A stretch of DNA of 64,000 nt, from the NCBI RefSeq assembly GCF_025994435.1, contig NZ_BAQK01000050.1, positions 1 through 64,000 of the forward strand, read 5' to 3'. The position numbers were made by a program, and so were the translations under genes. The notes beneath the pieces were generated by a model. That model had not been told where the DNA came from, did no database searches, and worked only from the letters and a program-made list of their open reading frames with translations. The stretch comes from Gluconacetobacter johannae. Its GTDB lineage: Bacteria > Pseudomonadota > Alphaproteobacteria > Acetobacterales > Acetobacteraceae. This document shows positions 8,922 to 17,426 of this stretch, in pieces (the first letter of the stretch is position 1; each line of letters begins with the position of its first letter).

Positions 8922-9389
8922 TCAGAAATGCAGATACGTCCGCTGGACGACCTCCTTCATCGAGAAGAACGTCCGGGTCAGGCGGATGCCCGGCAACGAC
9001 ACCAGCCAGTCGCCATAGATCGCGTTGAATTCGTCGATCGAAGCCGCACGGATCATGACCAGGTAATCGAACTCGCCGGAGACGAGGTAGCACGAGACGA
9101 CCAGCGGGTGGTCGCGGATCGCAGCCTCGAATTCCGCGAAGGCCTGCTTGTTCAGCCGGTCCAGGCAGACCCCCATGACGATGATCGCGCTGCGTCCGAC
9201 CGATGCCGGGGCGATATCGGCACGGAAGCCGGTGATGACGCCGTCCTCGGTCAGGCGCTGTACGCGCCGGAAACAGGTCGCGGTGCTGGTCGCCGCCTGA
9301 CGCGCCAGGTCCGTGATGGATATGCGCCCGTCAACGCTGAGAACCCGCAGGATTCGCCGGTCGACGGCATCTATGTCAAACTGTGTCAC
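8922..9389 (-). CDS. Lrp/AsnC-family transcriptional regulator
   Basis: About 155 residues: an N-terminal helix-turn-helix (DAVDRRILRVLSVDGRISIT, then SITDLARQAATSTATCFRRV) and a C-terminal RAM ligand-binding domain (SCYLVSGEFDYLVMIRAASI). The frame stays open upstream to a GTG at 9482 (186 residues), but the GTG at 9389 gives the usual family length and leaves a 143-base promoter region before the divergent TonB receptor gene. Neither start has a clear ribosome binding site. Such proteins sense amino acids. Likely targets are itself and the divergent receptor gene; putA is possible because Lrp-type regulators often control it. Confidence 0.85.
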   Translation of the reverse strand: MTQFDIDAVDRRILRVLSVDGRISITDLARQAATSTATCFRRVQRLTEDGVITGFRADIAPASVGRSAIIVMGVCLDRLNKQAFAEFEAAIRDHPLVVSCYLVSGEFDYLVMIRAASIDEFNAIYGDWLVSLPGIRLTRTFFSMKEVVQRTYLHF

Positions 9390-9532
9390 TTTTCGGTGAT
9401 GCAGGGAAAAATGAAAGGATCGTTCATTTCTGTCTCCATACTGATGCCATTCCCCTTCATTTTGATTGAAGAACGAATGCACCGATCATAACGCATTCAG
9501 TATGTTTTGCCCTCGGATTTTGAGGGGCAGAT

Positions 9533-11995
9533 ATGCAAAAACGTAATAATTCCCGTCCGGATGCCGCCGCGTTCGTTCGGACATCGGGGGATATGCGTCC
9601 CATCGGCCGCCGTCGCCGGCTGACGCTGGCAACGGCCCTGGGCGCGCTGGGGGCAACGGTTCTGGCGCCCCTGGCCAGCCAGGATGCCCGCGCGCAGGCC
9701 GCTCAGGACGGCAGCACACCCGGGGGGCGGCCGGTGCCGGGCCATGCCACCCACGCGCCGGTGCGGCACACGGCCGCCCGGCCCGCCCCCGCGCGTCGCG
9801 CGCCGGCCACCGAGTCCCGCACGGCCGAGACGTTTTCGGTCGTGGGATCGCACGAGACCTCGCACGGCATGGAACAGACCATCACGCGCAAGACGCTCGA
9901 TCGCTTCGTGGCGGGGACCAGCCCGCTTCAGGTGCTGGGGGCGACGACGCCCGGCGTCAGCTTCGCCACGGCGGATGCGCTGGGCCTCGATACCTATGCC
10001 AATTCCCTGTATATCCGCGGCTATAACCAAAGCCAGCTGGGCGTCACGCTGGACGGCATCCCCCTGGGCGACCAGGGATTCATCAACACCAACGGCCTGG
10101 ATATCAACGAGGCCGTCACACCCGACAATATCGCGCGCATCGACATGTCGCAGGGCGGCGGCGCGCTGGATGTCGCGTCGACCGCGAATCTGGGGGGCGC
10201 CCTGCAATATTACACCCAGGACCCGCGGGACAGGCTGGGCGCCGACGTCTCGCAGACCTTCGGCAGCAACAGCACCTATCGCACCTTCGGGCGGTTCCAC
10301 AGCGGCGTGCTGAATCGGACCGGCACGAAATTCATGGCGTCCTACGCGCGCACCGACGCGCAGAAATGGAAGGGCCATGGCAACCAGTACGAGCAGCAGG
10401 CCAATTTCAAGTTCGTCCAGCCTCTGGGCGACCGGGGGCGGCTGACCGGATTTTTCGATTATTCTGAATTCAATCAGTATAACTATGGAAACATCAGCCT
10501 GGAGATCAAACAGAAGCTGGGGTCGAGGACCGACTATTTCTACCCCGATTACAAGGGGGCCTACCTGGCCGCGCAGGGGATCTTCCCCGCCGGCTGGGAC
10601 CAGGTGTCCAGCCCCACGGACATCGCGTACTACGACGCCGCACAGGACCAGAGGAACTATCTGACCGGGCTGAACGGCAATTACGATCTGACGTCGCGGC
10701 TGCGGGTGAAAAGCGTGCTGTACGCGCAGGTATCGGGCGGAGATTACGAATTCACCAACCCGTACGTGTCGTCACCCAATGGCGCACCGATGATCCAGCA
10801 GGCCGATCACCAGTGGTTCCGCCGCGTCGGCGGCACGCTGGCGCTGCAATACACGCTGGGCCATCACGACCTGGAATCCGGCGTCTGGTACGAAAACAAC
10901 GATTTCACCTATTCGCAGCGGCTGTACAGCCAGCCCCTGCTGGGCGAGGGCGCGCCGCGCAAGGGTACCGGCCCCTACGAGAATTCGTTCGCCACGCGCT
11001 ATGGCGTGCAGATGAACACCAACGCCTTCCAGTACTATCTTCAGGATGCCTGGCACATCCTGCCCAACCTGCGCCTGCATGCCGGCTTCAAGTCGCTGCT
11101 GGTCACGACGGCGGGCGGCGCGTTCGAGAACAACGAGACCTATACCGGCCAGAGCGCGCTGCCCAGCGGCAGCCTGACGACGGCGGGCGCCTTCCTGCCG
11201 CATGTCAGCCTGAACTGGACGTTCCTGCGGCATCATGAACTGTTCTTCGACGTGTCGCGCGACATGCGCGCCTATTCCTATGGCGGATGGAATTCGCCGG
11301 TCGCCTGGGGCGTCGACAATCAGGCCATATTCTCGGACCTACGCAAGACGCTGAAGCCCGAAAGCACCTGGAACTACCTGGTCGGCTACCGCTACAACGC
11401 GAAATATGTCACCGGCGTGCTGAACCTGTATCATTCGGATTATTCGAACCGCCTGGCGCCGATCACCAGCGGCACGCTGGTCAATGCGAACCAGACCTTC
11501 CTGAATGTCGGGTCGATGGCGATGTGGGGCGTCGATGCCGGCGTAACCGTCCGGCCGCTGCCGCACCTCGAGATCTTCAACAGCATCAGCTACAATCATT
11601 CGACCTACGGTCAGGGAATCTACAACGCCGGCACCTATTACGACCTGAAGGGCAAGATGGAGGTCAATTACCCCTCTGTCATGTACAAGTCGAACGTGGC
11701 CTATACCTATGGGAACGCGACGCTGAACTTCAACGTATATTACATGGGGCGGCGGTACCTGTCGTACATGAACGACACGTCGGTCGATCCCTACTGGAAC
11801 GCGAACCTGACGGCATCGTACGATTTCAAGCATGTTCCGCACGTCGCGAACCTGAATTTCTCGCTTGGCATCTACAATCTGTTCAATCAGGAATATATCA
11901 GCTCGATCGGCGCCAACCCGATTTCGGGCGACCGCCAGTCCATGTTCGCAGGCGCGCCGCGCCAGTTCTTCGGAACGCTGCGCGCACGCTTCTGA
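9533..11995 (+). CDS. TonB-dependent outer-membrane receptor
   Basis: 820 residues. A basic, then hydrophobic N-terminus (RRRRLTLATALGALGATVL) ends near QDARAQA and serves as signal peptide. A plug domain follows at about 95-215, with SLYIRGYNQSQLGVTLDGIP and a GGGALDVASTANLGGAL turn. A 22-strand beta-barrel fills the rest and ends in the outer-membrane signature RQFFGTLRARF with terminal Phe. These receptors import siderophores, cobalamin, carbohydrates or other large solutes using TonB energy. The ligand is unknown. The gene faces the Lrp/AsnC gene across a shared promoter region. It ends at a hairpin shared with the convergent sugar dehydrogenase gene. Confidence 0.93.
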   Translation: MQKRNNSRPDAAAFVRTSGDMRPIGRRRRLTLATALGALGATVLAPLASQDARAQAAQDGSTPGGRPVPGHATHAPVRHTAARPAPARRAPATESRTAETFSVVGSHETSHGMEQTITRKTLDRFVAGTSPLQVLGATTPGVSFATADALGLDTYANSLYIRGYNQSQLGVTLDGIPLGDQGFINTNGLDINEAVTPDNIARIDMSQGGGALDVASTANLGGALQYYTQDPRDRLGADVSQTFGSNSTYRTFGRFHSGVLNRTGTKFMASYARTDAQKWKGHGNQYEQQANFKFVQPLGDRGRLTGFFDYSEFNQYNYGNISLEIKQKLGSRTDYFYPDYKGAYLAAQGIFPAGWDQVSSPTDIAYYDAAQDQRNYLTGLNGNYDLTSRLRVKSVLYAQVSGGDYEFTNPYVSSPNGAPMIQQADHQWFRRVGGTLALQYTLGHHDLESGVWYENNDFTYSQRLYSQPLLGEGAPRKGTGPYENSFATRYGVQMNTNAFQYYLQDAWHILPNLRLHAGFKSLLVTTAGGAFENNETYTGQSALPSGSLTTAGAFLPHVSLNWTFLRHHELFFDVSRDMRAYSYGGWNSPVAWGVDNQAIFSDLRKTLKPESTWNYLVGYRYNAKYVTGVLNLYHSDYSNRLAPITSGTLVNANQTFLNVGSMAMWGVDAGVTVRPLPHLEIFNSISYNHSTYGQGIYNAGTYYDLKGKMEVNYPSVMYKSNVAYTYGNATLNFNVYYMGRRYLSYMNDTSVDPYWNANLTASYDFKHVPHVANLNFSLGIYNLFNQEYISSIGANPISGDRQSMFAGAPRQFFGTLRARF

Positions 11996-12005
11996 GGACG
12001 CTGCG

Positions 12006-12035
12006 CCGGGGCCGCCTACGGCGTGGCGGCCCCGG
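12006..12035. terminator. 11-bp hairpin overlapping the stop codon of the sugar dehydrogenase gene
   Basis: CCGGGGCCGCC (12006-12016) pairs perfectly with GGCGGCCCCGG (12025-12035) around an 8-base loop. It sits between two convergent genes and includes the end of the leftward reading frame (stop at 12016-12018). It is very likely a shared transcription end point, although T-tracts are absent. Confidence 0.6.
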
Positions 12036-13353
12036 TGACCCGCCAGATGGTATCGCCCACGTCGTCGGCGACCAGCAGCGCGCCTTTGCCGTCCAGGGCC
12101 AGCCCGACAGGGCGGCCGTGGACATGCTTCTGGTCGTCGGCCAGGAAGCCGGTCAGCACGTCCTGCGGCGGGCCGGAAGGACGGCCGTCGGTGAAGGGCA
12201 CGTAGATCACGCGATAGCCGCTCTTGGGCCGGCGGTTCCATGATCCGTGCTGGGCGACGAACAGGCCGTGCCGCCAGGCGTCGGGCAGGCTGCTGGCGTA
12301 GGAAAAGGCGATGCCCAGCGACGCGGTATGCGGCCCCAGCGCGTAATCGGGCGCGATCGCCTGCGCGACCAGGTTGGGCCGGGGCGGCTGGACGCGGACA
12401 TCGACATGCTGGCCATAATAGCTGTAGGGCCAGCCATAGAACGCGCCCTCGCGCACCGCCGTGATATAGTCGGGCACCAGGTCGCTGCCGATTTCGTCGC
12501 GTTCGTTCACCGCCGTCCACAACGCGCCGGTCTGCGGTTCCCACGCCAGGCCGTTGGGATTGCGCAGTCCGGTGGCGAAGGGACGCAGCGTCCCGCCGGC
12601 GATGTCGTAGCGGTCGATCCGCGCGCGTCCTTCCTCGACCGCCATGCCCTGCTCGGCGACATTGCTGTTCGACCCCACGGTGACGTACAGCGCGGTGCCG
12701 TCGGGGCTGGCCAGGATGTTCTTGGTCCAGTGGTGGTTGTAGCCGGCCGGCAGGTCGATCAGCCTGGTCCCCGGATCGTCGATGCGGGTCTGCCCGTCAT
12801 GATAGGGAAAGCGCATCAGCGCATTGGCGTTCGCGACGTACAGCCCGTCGCCGATCAGCGCCATGCCGAACGGCGAATACAGATGATCGAGAAAGACCGT
12901 GCGCTGGTCGGCGACGCCATCGCCGTCGGTATCGCGCAGCAGGGTGATGCGGTTCGGGCTCTTCTCGCCCGCGCCGACGGCCCCCATAATCAGGCCGGCG
13001 ACCCAGTTCTTGAAGGTCTGGATATCGGTGCCCGGCGAATTCGATTCCGCAACCAGGACGTCGCCATTGGGCAGTTTGTAAAGCCAGCGCGGATGGTCCA
13101 GGCCGGAGGCATACGCCCTGACCACCAGCCCGGCGGCGGCACGCGGGGCCTCGGCCCCCTTCCAGCCGATCGGGGTGGCGATATTGACCGTCGGCATGAA
13201 CGTCTTGTTGGGCGGCGGCAGAACGGGGTGCGTGCCCGTCCCGGCCGCGACCGGCAGCGTCGCCTGTTCCGGCTCCAGCAACCCGTAGCATCCGGCGGTC
13301 AGCGCCACGATGGCGGCCGCCCCGCCCAGCAGCCAGAGACGAGAATGTTTCAT
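12016..13353 (-). CDS. Lipoprotein soluble-glucose-dehydrogenase-like enzyme (L-sorbosone dehydrogenase type)
   Basis: 445 residues. The N-terminus MKHSRLWLLGGAAAIVALTA ends in a lipobox with Cys22, so it should be a periplasm-facing lipoprotein. The rest is a six-bladed propeller of the GDH/Sdh (PQQ-type) family: YASGLDHPRWLYKLPNGDVL, GLRNPNGLAWEPQTGALW, YGWPYSYYGQH, FVAQHGSWNRRPKSGYRV and HGRPVGLALDGKGALLVADD. The overall pattern resembles membrane-associated L-sorbosone dehydrogenase (SNDH) of acetic acid bacteria, which oxidises L-sorbosone to 2-keto-L-gulonate. Substrate assignment rests on family resemblance only; other aldoses are possible. It stands alone, convergent with the TonB receptor gene. 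Confidence 0.8.
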   Translation of the reverse strand: MKHSRLWLLGGAAAIVALTAGCYGLLEPEQATLPVAAGTGTHPVLPPPNKTFMPTVNIATPIGWKGAEAPRAAAGLVVRAYASGLDHPRWLYKLPNGDVLVAESNSPGTDIQTFKNWVAGLIMGAVGAGEKSPNRITLLRDTDGDGVADQRTVFLDHLYSPFGMALIGDGLYVANANALMRFPYHDGQTRIDDPGTRLIDLPAGYNHHWTKNILASPDGTALYVTVGSNSNVAEQGMAVEEGRARIDRYDIAGGTLRPFATGLRNPNGLAWEPQTGALWTAVNERDEIGSDLVPDYITAVREGAFYGWPYSYYGQHVDVRVQPPRPNLVAQAIAPDYALGPHTASLGIAFSYASSLPDAWRHGLFVAQHGSWNRRPKSGYRVIYVPFTDGRPSGPPQDVLTGFLADDQKHVHGRPVGLALDGKGALLVADDVGDTIWRVTGAATP

Positions 13354-13519
13354 GTCGCGACCCCTGTCCCGCAGCCCGAACCGGGCCGGATGGGGCGCGG
13401 CAGTACACGCGGCCCCGAAATAGAAGGACGCCGATCACACCCCAATTCACCCCGGCGTGCAAGCCGGGCGGGGCCGCCGGCACATTCCGAATCGCAGGCG
13501 GCCACGAACGCCTCCTTGC

Positions 13520-13533
13520 GCTTCGCGCGAAGC
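13520..13533. promoter_or_regulatory. 14-bp perfect palindrome upstream of the sugar dehydrogenase gene
   Basis: GCTTCGCGCGAAGC is a perfect self-complementary palindrome in the intergenic region, 167 bases before the leftward dehydrogenase start. It could be an operator or a small hairpin. No regulator gene is adjacent, so nothing links it to a specific protein. Confidence 0.3.
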
Positions 13534-13541
13534 TGAAACAC

Positions 13542-13720
13542 TTGACGCAACGAACCCGAAAAAGGCAGTCTGACCGGGCAATGTGCCAGACCCGGGACAA
13601 CGCCGACCGACGCCGACGCCGCAGCAATCGCGGCGGGTTCGTCGTGTCTGCCGGACTCCGGCCAGGCTGGTGAAGGGTAAAACCGTCACCTGAGCCACGG
13701 TTCGTTCGAGACACGCTTCA
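13542..13720 (+). ncRNA. Unassigned structured leader or small RNA ahead of the SnoaL-GNAT gene
   Basis: No ORF is credible here. A TTGACG (13542-13547) could be a -35 element but has no good -10. Downstream are short pairing segments: CCGGG (13574-13578) with CCCGG (13591-13595), and AACCGT (13681-13686) with ACGGTT (13697-13702). The segment runs directly into a textbook intrinsic terminator at 13721-13751. It could be a riboswitch-like leader controlling the next gene or an independent small RNA. I compared it by eye with cobalamin, glycine, SAM-II, SAH, guanidine, fluoride and ZTP riboswitch hallmarks and with SRP RNA and found no match. Confidence 0.4.
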
Positions 13721-13751
13721 CCCCCCGCGACACCCGTCGCGGGGGGTTTTT
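13721..13751 (+). terminator. Rho-independent terminator just before a ribosome binding site
   Basis: CCCCCCGCGAC (13721-13731) pairs with GTCGCGGGGGG (13736-13746) around the loop ACCC and is followed by TTTTT. It ends 6 bases before the GGAGAG ribosome binding site (13757-13763 region) of the next gene on the same strand. That spacing is unusual and suggests attenuation or the end of a separate short transcript. Confidence 0.85.
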
Positions 13752-13770
13752 GCATTTGGAGAGACACATC

Positions 13771-14613
13771 ATGGATATCAGCGGCATCCCCGACATCGCC
13801 CGTCCGGTGCAGAAACAGCTCGACGCCTACAACGCGCGCGATATCGACGCCTTCATGCGATACTGGGCCGAGGACTGCCGGTATTACGAATTTCCCGACC
13901 GCCTGCTGGCCCGCGGCGCAGCCGAAATCCGCGCACGCCACATGGCCCGGTTTCAGGAGCCGAACCTGCACGGGCGGCTGGTCAACCGCATGGTCGTCGC
14001 CGACATGGTGGTCGATCACGAGACGGTCACGCGCACCTTCCCCGACGGCGCCGGCGAAATCGACGTCGTGGCCATCTACGAGGTGAAAAACGGCGTGATC
14101 GCCCGAGCCTGGTTCAAGATCGGGCCGCCACGGCTGTTGACCGACGCGGTCCTCCGGCGCGCCCTTCCGTCCGACGCCGCCGCCATCCGGGACCTGACGC
14201 ACGCGGCCTATGCCAAATGGGTTCCCGTCATCGGCCGCGCGCCCAAACCGATGACGGCCGACTATCACGCCAGGGCGCGGGACCACATCATCGACCTGCT
14301 GCACGCCGAAGGCCGCCTGGCCGCATTGATCGAGATGGTTCCCCAAACCGACCATCTCCTGATCGAGAACGTGGCCGTCCTGCCGGCATTCCAGGGACGT
14401 GGATACGGGCGCCGGTTGCTGGCGCACGCCGAAGCGGTTGCCGCCACGCGCGGCCTGGGCGAGGTCCGCCTCTACACCAACAGGCTTTTTGCCGAAAACA
14501 TCGCCCTCTATGCCCGGCTGGGCTATCGCGTGGACCGCGAGGAACCCTTCATGGGCGGCTTTACCGTCTACATGAGCAAGCCGCTCCATGAGGCGCCCCC
14601 GGCTTCGGGTTGA
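13771..14613 (+). CDS. Two-domain protein: SnoaL-like (NTF2 fold) domain fused to a GNAT acetyltransferase
   Basis: 280 residues from the ATG at 13771, which follows GGAGAG; a TTG at 13750 inside the terminator tract is not credible. Residues about 1-125 look like a SnoaL/NTF2 cone domain (LDAYNARDIDAFMRYWAEDC, then VVAIYEVKNGVIARAWFKIG). Residues about 130-275 are a GNAT acetyltransferase with the acetyl-CoA pyrophosphate loop QGRGYGRRLL and the typical end ENIALYARLGYRVDREE. The two domains usually occur on separate proteins. The function is unknown; a small amine or amino-acid derivative is a plausible acetyl acceptor. The upstream terminator suggests regulated expression. Confidence 0.82.
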   Translation: MDISGIPDIARPVQKQLDAYNARDIDAFMRYWAEDCRYYEFPDRLLARGAAEIRARHMARFQEPNLHGRLVNRMVVADMVVDHETVTRTFPDGAGEIDVVAIYEVKNGVIARAWFKIGPPRLLTDAVLRRALPSDAAAIRDLTHAAYAKWVPVIGRAPKPMTADYHARARDHIIDLLHAEGRLAALIEMVPQTDHLLIENVAVLPAFQGRGYGRRLLAHAEAVAATRGLGEVRLYTNRLFAENIALYARLGYRVDREEPFMGGFTVYMSKPLHEAPPASG

Positions 14614-14626
14614 CGCCTTCCGGGCC

Positions 14627-17011
14627 TCAGAACTCCGCCGTCAGGCTGAGGCCGACCGTCGCCGGCGGGGCCGAGTTGATGACCAGCGGCTGGACCGAGT
14701 TCAGGCGGCCCGAAACGCGGGTCTGCCGGTTCAGGATATTGTTGGCATAGATCTGCGCGCTGTAGCGTCCGATCTTGGTCCCGACATTGAGGTTGGCCAG
14801 GAACCAGCCCCCGATATAGGTATAGTTCGGGCTGGCGCGGTTGAACGCCGTGGTGCGGCCGCTTTGATAGGCGACATCGCCGCGCACCCAGCTTGGCAGG
14901 CCCAGCACGTCGAAGCTGTAGGTCGCGTTCGCGTTCAGGGTCCAGCGGGGCACGTAGGGCAGGTCGTCGCCAGACTGCGTCTGGTTGACCGGCAGGGGCT
15001 GGTAGGGCTGCCTTCCGACCAGATGAGCGTCGGTGTAGTTGACGCCCATCCCCAGTTGCAGCGGGCGGATGGGCCGTACCGCCACTTCGGCCTCAACCCC
15101 CGTGGCGGTCGCCGAGCCCGCATTGGTGATGAAATCGAACGCGCCCGACGGGTCGGTGCCCTGCTGCTGGATGTTCGACCAGTTCATGCGGTAGACCGCG
15201 CCGTTGAACGTCAGGCGGTTGTTCAGCCACCCGGTCTTCCAGCCGAATTCGTAATCCCACACCGTGTCGGGGGCGTACGGGGCCGGGGTGGTGACGGTGA
15301 AGCCGACCGGCAGGTTCGGCCCGCCGATCCGGTAGCCTTCCGCCGCCTGGACATAGACCATGGCGTGCGGCGTGATGTCATACGACAGCAGCGCCTTGCC
15401 GGTGGCCGATGTCTCGTTCGACGACGAGCCCGGATAGAAGGTCGGGATGGCGTTCTTCTCGCCGAACGGCATGATGGCCAGCGAGGTCAGGCTGCGGTCG
15501 GCGGTAAAGACCCGCACGCCGCCAGTCAGTTTCAGGTTCTTCAGGATCGGGTACGTGGCCTCGCCGAAGCCCGCGATCTGTTCCGTCCGATCCCAGTTGG
15601 CGCGGGCGAACATGGTGGTCGGCGCGTAGCCGTTGGAATCGTAGTCGAAGAACCCCGCCGAATCCACGCCACCGTAATAGAGCTGGAACGTGTTTTTCCG
15701 GATCTGGTAGAAGCTGCCGACCGTCCACTGGATTTTGCTCTGCGCCGGTGAGGACAGGCGCACCTCGGCCGTCCAGGCGCTCACCCGCTGGCGGTCGTCC
15801 ACCGCGTTGATCTGGCCGGCGGCCAGGCGCTGCTGGAACACGTCCAGCGGATAGCAGCTCGCGAAATCACCACTGCTGCAATCGACGCCGTAATTGAACG
15901 ACGTGTCATGGGTATAATGCATCTTGCGCTGCTGCCACGACGCGATGGCCGTCAGCGTCGCCCAGGACATGCGATAGGCCGAAATCAGGTTATAGGCCTG
16001 GAATTCGTCGCGCATCGGCTGGCGCACGAAGCTGGCCGCCGCCCATTTGCTGTGCGCCACGCTGTCGAAGATGGGGTTGAGGTTCGACAGGTCGTTGGTG
16101 TTCGCGTTCTGGTAATAGCCGATGAAATCGATCGTCCAGTTGTCCATCGGGCGATAGCGGATGTTCAGGCGGCCGCCGTAATCGTCGGTGCTGTTGGTGC
16201 CGTTCTGCTGCAGGTAATATTGCTTGATCCAGCCGGCATTGCTGTCGCGATAGGCGCTGAGGCGGACCGACAGCTTGTCCTTGACGATGGGGACATTGAC
16301 GGTGCCGCTCTGCGAATTGTTGAAACCGCCGGTGGCGTAGGTCGATATCGAACTGTTCACCGTGCCGCCCAGCTTGGTCATGTTCGGCCGTTCCGAGATG
16401 ATGCGGATGGTGCCGCCCTCCGACCCCGATCCGTACAGCGTGCCCTGTGGGCCCTTCAGGACCTCGACCCGCTGCATGTCCCACAATTTCACGTCCGGCT
16501 GCGCGGACCCGGAATCGGTGTTTTCCCCGGTGAAGCCGGCGATGGGGATTTCGTCCAGATACAGCCCGACCTGCGGTTCGCCCGCCGCCGTCAGGTTGCG
16601 GATGGCATAGCGTTTCTGCCCCGGCCCCTGGTCCTGCATGCTCAGGCCCGGAACCTGGATGAAGTAATCGGCGATCGTCTGGGCATGGGTCTGCTGCAAC
16701 GTCTTGGCGCTGATGGCGGTGATGGCCATGGGCGTGTGCTGGACGTCCGTGCTGCGTCGCGTGGCGGACACCGTAACCTGTTCTATTCCGTCATTTTCCT
16801 TTTGAGCAGACGATTTTTTGGAAACAACGCGCTTGGCGTCCTTCGTGCCGGTGGTTCCGGCGCCGGCCGTGGGGGCCGCGTCCGCCTGGGGGGGCGTGGT
16901 CCCGGCCGCCCCAGCCGCCAGCGCGGGGGACATCAGGAACACCGGAGACACCGTCAGCAACAAGGCAAGCCGCAATCCGAAACCACGTGAGCCATTTCCG
17001 ATGGGGGGCAT
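14627..17011 (-). CDS. TonB-dependent outer-membrane receptor (catabolic-type)
   Basis: 794 residues with a signal peptide (LRLALLLTVSPVFLMSPALA), an Ala/Thr/Lys-rich linker, a TonB-box-like segment near IEQVTVSATRR, a plug (about 95-215; YAIRNLTAAGEPQVGLYLDE and VEVLKGPQGTLYGSGSEGGT) and a barrel ending VGLSLTAEF. The plug resembles receptors that import aromatic or plant-derived compounds rather than siderophores. An AAGGA site lies before the ATG. It is followed upstream by the MFS transporter, monooxygenase and hydrolase genes on the same strand, suggesting that it brings the substrate of that pathway across the outer membrane. The end is convergent with the SnoaL-GNAT gene. Confidence 0.92.
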   Translation of the reverse strand: MPPIGNGSRGFGLRLALLLTVSPVFLMSPALAAGAAGTTPPQADAAPTAGAGTTGTKDAKRVVSKKSSAQKENDGIEQVTVSATRRSTDVQHTPMAITAISAKTLQQTHAQTIADYFIQVPGLSMQDQGPGQKRYAIRNLTAAGEPQVGLYLDEIPIAGFTGENTDSGSAQPDVKLWDMQRVEVLKGPQGTLYGSGSEGGTIRIISERPNMTKLGGTVNSSISTYATGGFNNSQSGTVNVPIVKDKLSVRLSAYRDSNAGWIKQYYLQQNGTNSTDDYGGRLNIRYRPMDNWTIDFIGYYQNANTNDLSNLNPIFDSVAHSKWAAASFVRQPMRDEFQAYNLISAYRMSWATLTAIASWQQRKMHYTHDTSFNYGVDCSSGDFASCYPLDVFQQRLAAGQINAVDDRQRVSAWTAEVRLSSPAQSKIQWTVGSFYQIRKNTFQLYYGGVDSAGFFDYDSNGYAPTTMFARANWDRTEQIAGFGEATYPILKNLKLTGGVRVFTADRSLTSLAIMPFGEKNAIPTFYPGSSSNETSATGKALLSYDITPHAMVYVQAAEGYRIGGPNLPVGFTVTTPAPYAPDTVWDYEFGWKTGWLNNRLTFNGAVYRMNWSNIQQQGTDPSGAFDFITNAGSATATGVEAEVAVRPIRPLQLGMGVNYTDAHLVGRQPYQPLPVNQTQSGDDLPYVPRWTLNANATYSFDVLGLPSWVRGDVAYQSGRTTAFNRASPNYTYIGGWFLANLNVGTKIGRYSAQIYANNILNRQTRVSGRLNSVQPLVINSAPPATVGLSLTAEF

Positions 17012-17230
17012 CCCAGAAATCCTTTTTTGAATGTGATGGGAGTGTGTCGAATCTTGAGTCGATTTGTCGATATTATTTTGAATGTGTCACGAGTTTTTTT
17101 TAACGAAAATGTATGAATATGGTTTCCTGTGTGCACAGAGCACACTTTTGACATACGGACAGGCGCCGGCCTGCGCGGCGGCGGCCGGGTGAAGCAGGTC
17201 GTGGCGCGATGCCACGTCAGCCAATGAAAT
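17012..17230 (-). promoter_or_regulatory. A+T-rich promoter region of the catabolic TonB receptor with a GTGTGCAC site
   Basis: This stretch is clearly more A+T-rich than its surroundings and sits directly before the leftward receptor gene. It contains TGTGTGCACAGAGCACAC (17128-17145), which is partly self-complementary. Its first nine bases (TGTGTGCAC) recur in front of the VOC-fold gene at 21154-21162. A common regulator of the island, such as the GntR protein encoded at 22621, could bind both. No exact -35/-10 pair was assigned. Confidence 0.45.
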
Positions 17231-17279
17231 TCACCGATCGGATCACGATGTTCGCCAAACACGGGTCCGGACTATCGTC

Positions 17280-17409
17280 GGCGGGGCGATCCGCGCGAAC
17301 AACGCCCCGCCCGCCCGTCTTCAACCGCGCATCGTCATCCGATCAGCCAGGTTCCGTCCGATCGGATGACGAGCAGGCAGCCCGATTTCGAAATCCGCCT
17401 GCGGATTTC
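17280..17409. repeat. Three consecutive strong inverted repeats downstream of the MFS gene
   Basis: Within 130 bases lie three hairpins: GGCGGGGCG (17280-17288) with CGCCCCGCC (17303-17311); TCGTCATCCGATC (17332-17344) with GATCGGATGACGA (17360-17372); and GAAATCCGC (17390-17398) with GCGGATTTC (17401-17409). They lie just after the leftward MFS gene stop and before the TonB receptor promoter. They probably end or stabilise the MFS-operon transcript. The middle one, a 13-bp stem, is exceptional. Confidence 0.55.
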
Positions 17410-17426
17410 CGGCGACAGGCGGCCCG

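Noticed and set aside
9390..9482. Longer Lrp/AsnC start at the GTG at 9482
   Set aside because: It adds 31 low-similarity residues, has no ribosome binding site, and would leave only 50 bases for the divergent TonB receptor promoter. It cannot be fully excluded.
13542..13751. Known riboswitch or SRP RNA upstream of the SnoaL-GNAT gene
   Set aside because: Conserved motifs of cobalamin, glycine, SAM-II, SAH, guanidine, fluoride and ZTP riboswitches and of SRP RNA were not recognisable by eye, so it is left as an unassigned leader.
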